From NCBI GenBank assembly GCA_016790515.1, contig JAEUOY010000053.1, positions 1 to 64,000 of the forward strand: a DNA stretch of 64,000 bases, read 5' to 3'. This DNA comes from Burkholderiaceae bacterium. Its GTDB lineage: Bacteria; Pseudomonadota; Gammaproteobacteria; Burkholderiales; Burkholderiaceae_C. The stretch's first letter is position 1. Every line of letters begins with the position of its first letter. The notes below the pieces were generated by a model. The model ran no database searches. It worked only from the letters and a program-made list of their open reading frames with translations, and was not told where the DNA came from. The position numbers and the translations under genes are program-made. This document shows, one piece after another, positions 27,501-34,675 of the stretch.

Positions 27501-27618
27501 GGTGTCTGCCCAGTTGCACCGACTCGTCAGTGCGGCCCTGGCGCCGTCGTCGTTACCCGCACAAGACCCTGCCACCACCTTGCTCGCCCGGCCCGCCACG
27601 AACCGAGACCCCGCATGA
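24553..27618 (+). CDS. Large bifunctional glycosyltransferase (GT-A N-terminal domain plus GT4 C-terminal domain)
   Basis: A 1021-residue protein with two glycosyltransferase modules. The N-terminal part (about 1-275) is a GT-A-type nucleotide-sugar transferase with LLYIDPDIWVF carrying a DxD (Asp105, Asp107), and a FFHFSGYLP stretch near its end. A helical linker of about 350 residues follows. From about residue 637 a GT4 domain begins with the GMGESGRS acceptor loop, then YWVWETEALP, WTPSRHSA, and EGFGLTCAE (887-895) as donor motif. Such fusions can build a repeating disaccharide alone; that is an inference. The two start ATGs are adjacent (24553, 24556). Confidence 0.82.
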   Translation: MMSSHAAITIVSKNYFAFARTLAESYLRHHPDHEFLIVLVDRADGLVPARLDCGAEIIELAAFRLPDIGRMIYRYSIMELNTAVKPFVMADLFERRGYETLLYIDPDIWVFAPLDEVVRSLGEASIVLIPHIRRPYFDDSNPSDTAILQSGTYNLGFLGLRRGASSARLLDWWMSKLHRDCVVDIANGLFVDQKWMDLVPGFFPDHRIVYHPGYNAAYWNLHERPIGRAGGQWQAGGEPLVFFHFSGYLPYAPDTLSKHQDRHRLRDLPALRQLTDAYADALLANGYEISSTWPYAFGRLTNGVTLPLDLVARAMRRAAELDLPVPCPVTEADAFCRFLMSRGAVPERPDVVLLWDVLLELRGDLRKAFPQAGIDSDDAAFRMWLASSGVHEHRIADLMPFEQGQRPLDMVQLTVERLQQRRELGVLDAIGDPWRDPSAFDGFMTWLEAEGVDRLDLPAAELHRLRAARGGVGRILHLYFLRADLQRAYPDLAEAGQRQALIDWLRREQQRVELAPDEISMFEQWSARHPDLLARMRVLYLHRGQSRRSEPNLYDLDSRRFELGSAMPGEALLDWLADEPAITEVDHYRLRFGVDRAPLADFSRVSVPGLEPSRNFAFVKRLRQALAEDAQAAPVINLAGYFSAPTGMGESGRSLHNTFVAADLACRPVTLPHAHSRGGQWPATAAMFGWPAAHADLAVTVANADVIEDLEAFLPGSFWGRHNAGYWVWETEALPVAMARAQRRFDAIWTPSRHSARAIAGAVDRAVHVLPHVLDFDAIDAARPDRARFGLPGDGLVFGFAFDPRSQLERKNVLGLVRAFQAAFRPDDRCWLVLKVNSTRHASFEFDRVIGEAASDRVLVLDGILDRIATFAFLKSLDAYVSLHRAEGFGLTCAEAMACAVPVVASAYSGNLDFMTADNSLLVSTPVVETERPYGPYPAGTRWGDPDQAAAVVELRRLKDEALRRQLGQAGRQSVRAQLHPSVVSAQLHRLVSAALAPSSLPAQDPATTLLARPATNRDPA

Positions 27619-30536
27619 CGCCCGCCACGCCCACCGCCACCCCCGACTCCCAGGCCGAACTGCCTGCCGCCGAGCCCGCCGAGCGTGGCGAGCCGGTCGC
27701 GCAGGCCGGCGTGAATTCCGACCTGGCGGACGCTGCCGCCGTGACCGCTGTCGACACTCTGTCGGGATCGGTCGACGCGCTGGAGGGCCTGGAGGTGGTG
27801 GGCTGGGCGCGGGACCTGGCGGCGGCCGCCGCGCCGGCGGTCGTCGACGTGCTCGCAGATGGCCAACTCGTCGCCACCGGGCTTGCCGACCTGTTCCGCG
27901 CCGACCTGAAGAGCGCTGGCCTGGGCAGCGGTCGCCATGGCTTTCGCATCGCCTTGCCCGGCGTGCTGTGCGATGGTCGGCCGCACGTGATCAGCGTGCG
28001 CGCCGGCGCGGCTTCGCTGGCGCTGCCGGGGGGCGAGTTCGAGTTCGTGCAGGACTCGACAGTCAGCGGCCAGGTGCACGGCCTGGAGGGCGCGCATGTG
28101 GTCGGCGTGGTGCGTGACGACGCAGCGCCCGACCAGCCTTTGATGCTGGCGCTGTATGTCGACGGCGACTTCGCCGGCCAGACGCCGACTGGCCAGCGCG
28201 GTCCGGACGGCCAACGCTTCGCACTGCGCGTGCCGGTCGACGCCATGGACGGCCGGCCACACCTGCTTTCGGTGCGCGTGGTCGAACCGTTCCACCTGCT
28301 TGGCGAGTTCGCCACCGTGGTGCCCTATTACCTGACGCCTGATGAGGCGTTGCAGCGCTATGCGGGGGCGCACATCCATGCAGCACTGCTGCACGACGCG
28401 GCGCAGCGCTATGAATCGCTGCGCCAGCAACTCCTGGCCTTGGCGGAAACGTCCGATGGCGGCGAAGCCATCGCGCAGGTGGCCCGTCTGCGCCAGCTTG
28501 CCGCCGCCCACGAGCGCGTCGTGCAGGGCTTCGCCCAGGCCGACAGGGCGGCCACCGACTGGCCGCGGCTGGATTTTCCGCAGGTCGACAAACCCGATGT
28601 GTCGATCGTGATACCGGTGCACAACAAGTTCGCCGTCACATACCACTGCCTGGCCTCGCTGCTGCTGGCCTGCAACCGCGCCAGCTTCGAGGTCGTCCTG
28701 GTCGATGATGGATCGAGCGACGAGACCACCGAGATCACCCGGATCGTCGGCGGCATGACCTGCCTGCGCCACGACGAGGCCCAGGGCTTCGTCCACAGCA
28801 GCAACGACGGTGGTCGTGTCGCCCGCGGCCGCTACGTGGTGATGCTGAACAACGACACCGAGGTGACGACCGGCTGGCTCGACGAGATGGTCGAGGTGTT
28901 CGACCGCTTCGACGGCGTGGGCATGGTCGGTGCCAAGCTGCTGTACCCGAACGGCCGGCTGCAGGAGGCCGGCGGCATCGTGTGGGGCAATGGCGACCCC
29001 TGGAACTACGGCCGCAATGCCAACCCGCGCGACCCGCGATACAACTACACGCGGCAGGTGGACTACCTCTCAGGCGCCTGCATCATGCTGCCACGTCCTC
29101 TGTGGGAGGAACTGGGCGGCTTCGACCCCTTCTTCGCACCGGCCTACTTCGAGGACACCGACCTCGCATTCCGGGTGCGCGACCGCGGCCTGAAGACGGT
29201 CTATGCCCCGTTTGCCCAGGTCATCCACTTCGAGGGCGTGAGCAGCGGCACCAGCGTGAGCAGCGGCGCCAAGCGCTACCAGGAGATCAACAAGCCCAAG
29301 TTCAAGTCGCGCTGGACGCAGGCCTACCGCGGCAACGGGGCGGTCGGCAAGGACGTGGAACTGGTCAAGGACCGCAACGTGCGCTTTCGCGCGCTGGTGA
29401 TCGACCTCGGGTCGCCGCAGCCCGATCGCGACGCCGGCAGCTACGCCGCGGTGCAGGAGATGCGGCTGCTGCAGAGCCTGGGCTTCAAGCTCACTTTCGT
29501 GCCCGACAACCTGGCCTACCTGGGCAGCTACACCGAATCACTGCAGCGCATGGGTGTCGAATGCCTGTTCGCACCCTTCGTGCTGCACATCGACGAGTTC
29601 CTGCAGCAGCGTGGCGCAGAGTTCGATCTCGTCTACATCACCCGTTATCTGGTGGCCGAGAAGTACGCCGACGCGGTGCGCAAGCATGCGCCGCAGGCCA
29701 AGCTGCTGTTCAACAACGCCGACCTGCACTTCCTTCGCGAGTTGCGCACGGCCATCGCCTTCAAGAGCAGGGAGGTCATGGAAGGCGCACTCAAGACCCG
29801 GGATGCCGAACTCGCGGTGATGCGCAAGGTGGATCTCGTGCTGTCGTACAACGAGGTCGAGCATGCCGTGATCCTGTCGCACAACCTCGACTCAACCCGG
29901 GTGGCCAAGTGCCCCTGGGTGGTGGAGATTCCGCAGGACCGCCCCGGCTTCGAGGCACGGCGCGACATCGCCTTCCTGGGCAGCTTTGCGCATCACCCGA
30001 ACATCGAGGCGGTGGAGTACTTCGTGAAGGACGTGATGCCGCTGCTGCGCGAACGCCTACCGGGAACGAAACTGCGGGTCTACGGCAGCGGCGCCGGGCC
30101 GCGATTGCTGAAGCTGGCGGACGACGACGTGATCATCGAAGGCTGGGTGGCCGATGTGGCCGAGGTCTACGACAGTTGTCGGGTCTTCGTCGCGCCGCTG
30201 CTCACCGGCGCCGGCATCAAGGGCAAGGTGCTGGGTGCCCTGGCGCACGGTGTGCCCTGCGTGGTCTCCCCGATCGCCGCCGAAGGCATCGGCGCGCGCG
30301 ATGGCCTCGACATCTCCATGGCCTCGAAGCCCGGCCAATGGGTGGATTCGATCGCCGGTCTCTACTCGAGCCCCGAAGACTGGCGCCGTCGCCAAGCCAA
30401 CTCGGTGAAGTTCGCGCTCGATCACTACAGTTTCGAGAAGGGTCAGGAGTTGATGGCGGCCGCGCTGGGCCAGGTCGATATCTTCACCAGCCAGGACGAT
30501 CACATCCTCTGGCCGAGGCAGCAGGCCCAAAGATAA
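27615..30536 (+). CDS. Large bifunctional glycosyltransferase (two N-terminal beta domains, GT2, GT4-like)
   Basis: A 973-residue protein. Two related beta-rich domains occupy about residues 48-235 (LSGSVDALEGLEVVGWARD and VSGQVHGLEGAHVVGVVRDD begin them). A GT2 domain runs from about 327 to 560, with VSIVIPVHNKFAVT, VVLVDDGSSDE, MLNNDTEV as the metal-binding motif and FEDTDLAFRVRD. A GT-B-like half covers about 610-960 with DIAFLGSFAHHPNIEAVEYF and LLTGAGIKGKVLGALAHGVP. The architecture resembles rhamnan- or O-antigen-building multidomain transferases. The ATG overlaps the upstream stop (ATGA). This is the last gene of a run of overlapping genes. Confidence 0.83.
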   Translation: MTPATPTATPDSQAELPAAEPAERGEPVAQAGVNSDLADAAAVTAVDTLSGSVDALEGLEVVGWARDLAAAAAPAVVDVLADGQLVATGLADLFRADLKSAGLGSGRHGFRIALPGVLCDGRPHVISVRAGAASLALPGGEFEFVQDSTVSGQVHGLEGAHVVGVVRDDAAPDQPLMLALYVDGDFAGQTPTGQRGPDGQRFALRVPVDAMDGRPHLLSVRVVEPFHLLGEFATVVPYYLTPDEALQRYAGAHIHAALLHDAAQRYESLRQQLLALAETSDGGEAIAQVARLRQLAAAHERVVQGFAQADRAATDWPRLDFPQVDKPDVSIVIPVHNKFAVTYHCLASLLLACNRASFEVVLVDDGSSDETTEITRIVGGMTCLRHDEAQGFVHSSNDGGRVARGRYVVMLNNDTEVTTGWLDEMVEVFDRFDGVGMVGAKLLYPNGRLQEAGGIVWGNGDPWNYGRNANPRDPRYNYTRQVDYLSGACIMLPRPLWEELGGFDPFFAPAYFEDTDLAFRVRDRGLKTVYAPFAQVIHFEGVSSGTSVSSGAKRYQEINKPKFKSRWTQAYRGNGAVGKDVELVKDRNVRFRALVIDLGSPQPDRDAGSYAAVQEMRLLQSLGFKLTFVPDNLAYLGSYTESLQRMGVECLFAPFVLHIDEFLQQRGAEFDLVYITRYLVAEKYADAVRKHAPQAKLLFNNADLHFLRELRTAIAFKSREVMEGALKTRDAELAVMRKVDLVLSYNEVEHAVILSHNLDSTRVAKCPWVVEIPQDRPGFEARRDIAFLGSFAHHPNIEAVEYFVKDVMPLLRERLPGTKLRVYGSGAGPRLLKLADDDVIIEGWVADVAEVYDSCRVFVAPLLTGAGIKGKVLGALAHGVPCVVSPIAAEGIGARDGLDISMASKPGQWVDSIAGLYSSPEDWRRRQANSVKFALDHYSFEKGQELMAAALGQVDIFTSQDDHILWPRQQAQR

Positions 30537-30583
30537 CGACCGCTGGCCATCGACAGCCCGCATCCACCGGTTTAGAGGACCGC

Positions 30584-31066
30584 ATGACCAGCGCGACGCC
30601 AGCCGCCGCCCGCCCGAGACACGGCAAAACGGCCGTTCACCGAGTCGACCGGCTGGCGATGTGCCCATCGCCGTGTCCGTTCATTCGCGCTTTGCGTGAG
30701 ATCCGCGCTCGCGACAGCAGCTTCTCGCCGCGCCGGGGCGACGGTTTGCGCCGGCGAGGCGCCCGGCCGGGCCGCGCCGGGCCTGCTAGCATCATGGACG
30801 AGCGGGTCGGCGCGATGGTCCGCGGGCTGCCAGGCCTGTATGCGACCAAGGAAAGCGATGGATTGCCCGTCCACTGCGCAGTTTCGGCCGCGGCGGTCAT
30901 CGCCTGGATCGGTGCCGACCTGCCGTTGCAACCTGAAACTGGCACCCGGCAAGCCATGTCGCGGCCAACGCGCGATCCGACCAGGTACCCGGGCAAACGC
31001 GGCCCCGATGGGCCGGCGTGGCAGCCCGGCATGCCGCCGGTCGGGATCTTCACGACCGACGTCTGA
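30584..31066 (+). CDS. Hypothetical protein, doubtful
   Basis: A possible 160-residue frame in the 585-base gap between the large glycosyltransferase and the small protein at 31122. An AGAGGA lies 6 bases before the ATG, which is a fair ribosome-binding site. The first 70 residues are rich in Arg, Ala and Pro and do not look like a folded protein. The part after an internal ATG at 30794 (90 residues) looks more protein-like. No family is recognised. An alternative reading is that this stretch is an untranslated leader with a promoter at 30784. Confidence 0.3.
   Translation: MTSATPAAARPRHGKTAVHRVDRLAMCPSPCPFIRALREIRARDSSFSPRRGDGLRRRGARPGRAGPASIMDERVGAMVRGLPGLYATKESDGLPVHCAVSAAAVIAWIGADLPLQPETGTRQAMSRPTRDPTRYPGKRGPDGPAWQPGMPPVGIFTTDV
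30784..30792 (+). promoter_or_regulatory. Possible extended -10 promoter element
   Basis: TGCTAGCAT matches the extended -10 form TGnTAnnnT. It could start a transcript for the small protein at 31122 and the genes after it. No -35 box is evident, which extended -10 promoters can do without. Confidence 0.3.
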
Positions 31067-31121
31067 GCGGCGATGAGCTGCTGCATCGCAACCCGACCCA
31101 GTTCGACACAAAGGACTCTTC

Positions 31122-31316
31122 ATGGCCGATTCATACGAACTACCGACCGTCCTCGCCGACGGTGTCAATGCGCTGGCCGTGCACAACGGCGTGGTGCGAG
31201 TCCAGCTCATGCGGCTGGGCGTCGACGGCAAACCACAGCCCTGCGCAGAGTTGCACCTGCCGCTGTCCGCGGTGGCATCGATCATCGAAGCCTTGCGCAA
31301 GGTTCAGGTGGCCTGA
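31122..31316 (+). CDS. Small conserved-looking hypothetical protein (64 aa)
   Basis: A 64-residue protein, MADSYELPTVLADGV at the start, with a VVRVQLMRLGVDGKP strand pair and a C-terminal helix SAVASIIEALRKV. This shape is reminiscent of the DUF3467-like small proteins (strand-strand-helix), but the match is weak. AAAGGA lies 9 bases before the ATG, and codon choice follows the neighbouring genes, so it is very probably expressed. It has no signal peptide or membrane segment. It precedes a methyltransferase by 88 bases. Confidence 0.62.
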   Translation: MADSYELPTVLADGVNALAVHNGVVRVQLMRLGVDGKPQPCAELHLPLSAVASIIEALRKVQVA

Positions 31317-31404
31317 TGCAACGGCGTCCTGCCACCTCGTCGGCGTCGGACGGGGCCGGACCGTGCCTGCTCCGCCGCCACGCGCCTACCCGGAACGACA
31401 TCTG

Positions 31405-32250
31405 ATGAGCACGCCCACGAAGAACCTGTTCCCGCCGGGTCATTTCTATTCGCCGATTCCCGCGATCGACGAACTGGAGCGCGACCGTGCGAGGATATTC
31501 GGCCCGCCGCCCCGCCAGCTGCCAGGCATCGATCTGGACGACGCCGACCAGCTGGCTCTGGTGCAGGCCTTCGGTGAGCGCTACTACGCCGACATGCCGT
31601 TCCAGGACCAGCCCGTGGACGGACTGCGGTATGGCTTCGGCAACGGCGCCTATTCCTATACCGATGCGATCTTTCTGCATTGCATGATCCGGCATGCGCA
31701 GCCACGCAGGATCATCGAGGTTGGCTCGGGCCATTCGTCTTGTGTGACGATGGATACCAATGAGCGCTTTTTCGGCGGCGGTATCGAGTGCACCTTCATC
31801 GAGCCTTACCCGAAATTGCTGCATTCGCTGCTGAAACCTACCGATGCCGAACGCATCCGGATCATCGGCACCCGGGTCCAGGATGTCGCCACTGAAACCT
31901 TCGACGTGCTCGAGTCCAACGATATCCTGTTCATCGACTCCACCCACGTCAGCAAGACCGGCAGCGACGTGAACTACCTCTTCTTCGAGGTCATCCCGCG
32001 TCTCAAGCCCGGGGTGCTGATTCATGTGCACGATATCTTCTACCCGTTCGAGTACCCCGAGAAGTGGGCCCTCGCCGGCCGCGCGTGGAACGAGAACTAT
32101 CTCTTGCGAGCGTTCCTGCAGTTCAACAGCGATTTCAAGGTAGTGTTGTTTGCCAATTATCTCGTGACCTTTCACCGTGCCGCACTGGTGAAGGCACTGC
32201 CCAAGTGCGCGGGCAACTTCGGGGGTAACATCTGGTTTCGCCGCGTCTGA
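31405..32250 (+). CDS. Class I SAM-dependent methyltransferase (Methyltransf_24-like)
   Basis: A 281-residue protein. SAM motif I is RRIIEVGSGHSSCVTM (about residue 103), followed by CTFIEPYPKLLHSLL. NDILFIDSTHVSKTGSDVNY and HVHDIFYPFEYPEKW match the cephalosporin-hydroxylase/Methyltransf_24-type pattern with metal-binding acidic and His residues. It probably modifies a sugar or a chain end. The ATG at 31405 is the first in frame with good codon use, though the Shine-Dalgarno is weak. It directly precedes the fused methyltransferase-kinase. Confidence 0.78.
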   Translation: MSTPTKNLFPPGHFYSPIPAIDELERDRARIFGPPPRQLPGIDLDDADQLALVQAFGERYYADMPFQDQPVDGLRYGFGNGAYSYTDAIFLHCMIRHAQPRRIIEVGSGHSSCVTMDTNERFFGGGIECTFIEPYPKLLHSLLKPTDAERIRIIGTRVQDVATETFDVLESNDILFIDSTHVSKTGSDVNYLFFEVIPRLKPGVLIHVHDIFYPFEYPEKWALAGRAWNENYLLRAFLQFNSDFKVVLFANYLVTFHRAALVKALPKCAGNFGGNIWFRRV

Positions 32251-32320
32251 GAATGCTGGAAATTGCGGCGGCCGGGACGGCCGATACGTCATCGCGAATC
32301 GAATAACGGGGAGGACTTAC

Positions 32321-33859
32321 GTGTCTGATCAAGTACTATCGCTTCCGGAAAGCGCCTGCGCCTACGAAATCTACGACCCGCAAACACTGGAGCCGGCCAA
32401 CGACAGCACCTACATCCGGTTGATGGAACTGGGCTGGCGCAGCGAGGAATTCAGCGGCAAGTCCGTGCTCGACATCGGCGCCAATTCCGGGATCCTCTCG
32501 GTCTACGCCCATCAGTTGGGTGCGTCGAAGGTGCATTCGACCGACGTGCAGAAGCCGCTCGTCGAGTTCTTCTCGGCGGTGGTCGAGCGCCACGGCCTGC
32601 CGATCACCGTCGAGCGCCGAGGCTTCGACGAACTCGATCCACAGACCCATGGTGCGGACATCGTCTGTCTCATGGAAGTGCTGCATTGGCTGGTGGACCA
32701 GGGTGGCAGCGTGGCTGACGCGATCGCCCACGCGGCCAGGCTGACCCGGGACATCCTGTACCTGGAGACGCCCTGGGACGTTCGCGAACCGTCGATCGCG
32801 CTCAAGGGCATCGTTCGCGAGGACCAGTACAACATCGAACTGATCGTGCGCGAGCTGTCGCGACACTTCCGCGATGTCCGGATCGTGCGCTTCATGACCT
32901 ACTTCGGCGCGATGAAGGACTCCAAGCGGGTGCTGCTGCGGGCCAGCGGTCGCCGTGAAATGAGCCTGCCGCTGGTTCGCCTGGGTGATGCCAACCTGGT
33001 CCAGGTTCCGATGGTGCGGGGCCCTAACCAGGTGGAACTGGTCACCACGCCGGGTGGACCGAAGGTATTGAAGCGCCTTCCGGTTCACTGCGCCCTGACG
33101 CGGCTCGACGAGGGCACCGGCGAGGCGCTGTGCGCCCACCTGGCTGGTCTGCGCGATCCGGTCCTGGTGCCGCCCGAGCGCATCGGCGGCAGGTTCGTCT
33201 ATCGCGGTCCCGACCAGCGCGACTACATGCTGTTCCCTTTCGTCGGGCGGCTGCGCAACTTCTTTCCGACGCCACGCGCGCCTGAGACCGTGCCCGATGC
33301 CATGGAGGTCGCTGTGGCCTTGCGCAAGGATCTTCGCCAGGTGCCATTCGAAATCGTCGCCAAACTGCGGGCGGTAAGCGGTCCGGTTCCGGCGCCGCTG
33401 ATCGACTCGATCCCCGGCGACATTGCCGCGAAGGTTGCAGGCAGCGACGTCGGTGACCTCTGCCGGGGCGCGGCGATTCGCATGGCCGACTACGATCGGC
33501 AGCGCGAGGATGCGGTCACCCACGGCGACGTGCAGATCGGCAACATGGTGCTGAACCCCGCGGGCCGGTCGCGAATTGTCGACCTGGACCTGATGCGCAG
33601 CGGTACGCCCTACAGCGACGTCCTCAGTTGCGCGATCTACAACGGCGCCGATGCCCAGGCCCTGAAGCAGGCCCTGGCCGCCGTTGCCGCCGGTGAATCC
33701 CGGCCGCTGGAGCAGTTCGACATCGATTTCAGCGTCGCGCAATCGGTGGCGTGGCTGCGTTCTCGATGTGCCGCCGACGTACCGGTCTCCGAGGGGCAGT
33801 TGAATCGGTATCTGGAAGGTCTGCGTGCGGTCGCCGGCGTGATGGGCGATCGCGGCTAG
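32321..33859 (+). CDS. Fused methyltransferase-kinase, WbdD-like chain terminator candidate
   Basis: A 512-residue protein with two domains. Residues 1 to about 210 form a SAM methyltransferase (VLDIGANSGILSVYA at 49-63, then CLMEVLHWLVDQGG). Residues about 225-500 look like an aminoglycoside-phosphotransferase/protein-kinase-like fold: a KVLKRLP strand with a possible ATP Lys, HGDVQIGN (His401, Asp403, Asn408) as catalytic loop, and VDLD (421-423) as metal-binding Asp. This order is that of WbdD, which caps O8/O9 polymannose with phosphate and methyl to stop growth. Capping here is an inference. The GTG at 32321 has a clear GGGGAGG 6 bases upstream. Confidence 0.75.
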   Translation: MSDQVLSLPESACAYEIYDPQTLEPANDSTYIRLMELGWRSEEFSGKSVLDIGANSGILSVYAHQLGASKVHSTDVQKPLVEFFSAVVERHGLPITVERRGFDELDPQTHGADIVCLMEVLHWLVDQGGSVADAIAHAARLTRDILYLETPWDVREPSIALKGIVREDQYNIELIVRELSRHFRDVRIVRFMTYFGAMKDSKRVLLRASGRREMSLPLVRLGDANLVQVPMVRGPNQVELVTTPGGPKVLKRLPVHCALTRLDEGTGEALCAHLAGLRDPVLVPPERIGGRFVYRGPDQRDYMLFPFVGRLRNFFPTPRAPETVPDAMEVAVALRKDLRQVPFEIVAKLRAVSGPVPAPLIDSIPGDIAAKVAGSDVGDLCRGAAIRMADYDRQREDAVTHGDVQIGNMVLNPAGRSRIVDLDLMRSGTPYSDVLSCAIYNGADAQALKQALAAVAAGESRPLEQFDIDFSVAQSVAWLRSRCAADVPVSEGQLNRYLEGLRAVAGVMGDRG

Positions 33860-33889
33860 GCCGATTTACCACGACCGGAGAACACTCGG

Positions 33890-34620
33890 ATGGACGCTTA
33901 TACCCTCACCCTGAGCTCGCCGCTGGCGCCTGATGTACTGCGCGCCCGCCTCGAGAAATAGGAACCCCGGAGCATTCGCATCGAATTCGAGAATGGGGTT
34001 TCGACCCGTGAGTTGCAGAGTCGCGTGCCGTTCTCGGAGACACCATTGGTCAGGTTTGCGCTCGCGGAGCGCGGCATTCCCTTCTCGCAGATCAATGGCG
34101 GGCGTCTGCTCGATATCGGCTGCAACTCCGGCTACCACTCGAATCATGCCGCGTCGAAGTATGGCTTCTCATGCGTCGGCATCGACGTTTCGCGCCGGCA
34201 CATCGAAGTATCGACATTCCTCGCCGGATTGGCGAATGTCGACGCGCAGTTTCTGCTGGCGAGTGCGGAGACGTTCAGTCGACCTGGCCAGTTCGACGTT
34301 GCGCGGCATTTCGGTACGCTCTATCACCTCCCTGACCCGGCGCAGTCGCTGCAGAGCACCTTCGATAATCTTCGCCCCGGTGGTTGCCTCGCGCTGGAAA
34401 CGCAGGTATATGACCGCCCCGAGGATCCGAACATCTGCTACTTCATGCACCTGCAGAACAACGACCCTACCAACTTCTGGGCACTCGGCACGTCAGTGCT
34501 CCACAAGACGCTGGAGCTTTGCGGTTTTCGGGAGATGCATGAGATGCACGCGCGGTCCCAAAGCACGGACTGGCTGAGCACATGGCTCGGGTTCTGCTCG
34601 TGGCGCGCAAGCCGGCGTAG
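33890..34620 (+). pseudogene. SAM-dependent methyltransferase, broken by a stop and a frameshift
   Basis: Reading from ATG 33890, the frame meets TAG at 33959 after 23 codons. It continues in the same frame with family-like sequence: RIEFENGVSTRELQSRVPFS, the SAM motif LLDIGCNSGYHSNHA, VGIDVSRRHIE, and ARHFGTLYHLPDP. Near 34545-34560 the frame shifts: VPKHGLAEHMARVLLVARKP, the expected C-terminus, lies in another frame and ends at TAG 34618-34620. The stop could be a single change from a Trp codon. Either this is a decayed gene or two sequencing errors coincide. A TTG or GTG start after the stop could still give a truncated product. Confidence 0.72.
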
Positions 34621-34675
34621 GACGAACCATCGCTTTGGCACTGCGAGATCGACGCAACGGAGGGGGATGAGATCG

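Noticed and set aside
24196..27519. A 1107-codon minus-strand open frame opposite the 1021-residue glycosyltransferase
   Set aside because: The long frame comes from high GC content. The plus-strand frame has clear transferase motifs and proper overlaps; the minus frame has none.
30637..31086. A 149-codon minus-strand frame in the 30.5-31.1 kb gap
   Set aside because: Its composition is Arg/Pro-rich without any motif and it has no neighbours on that strand.
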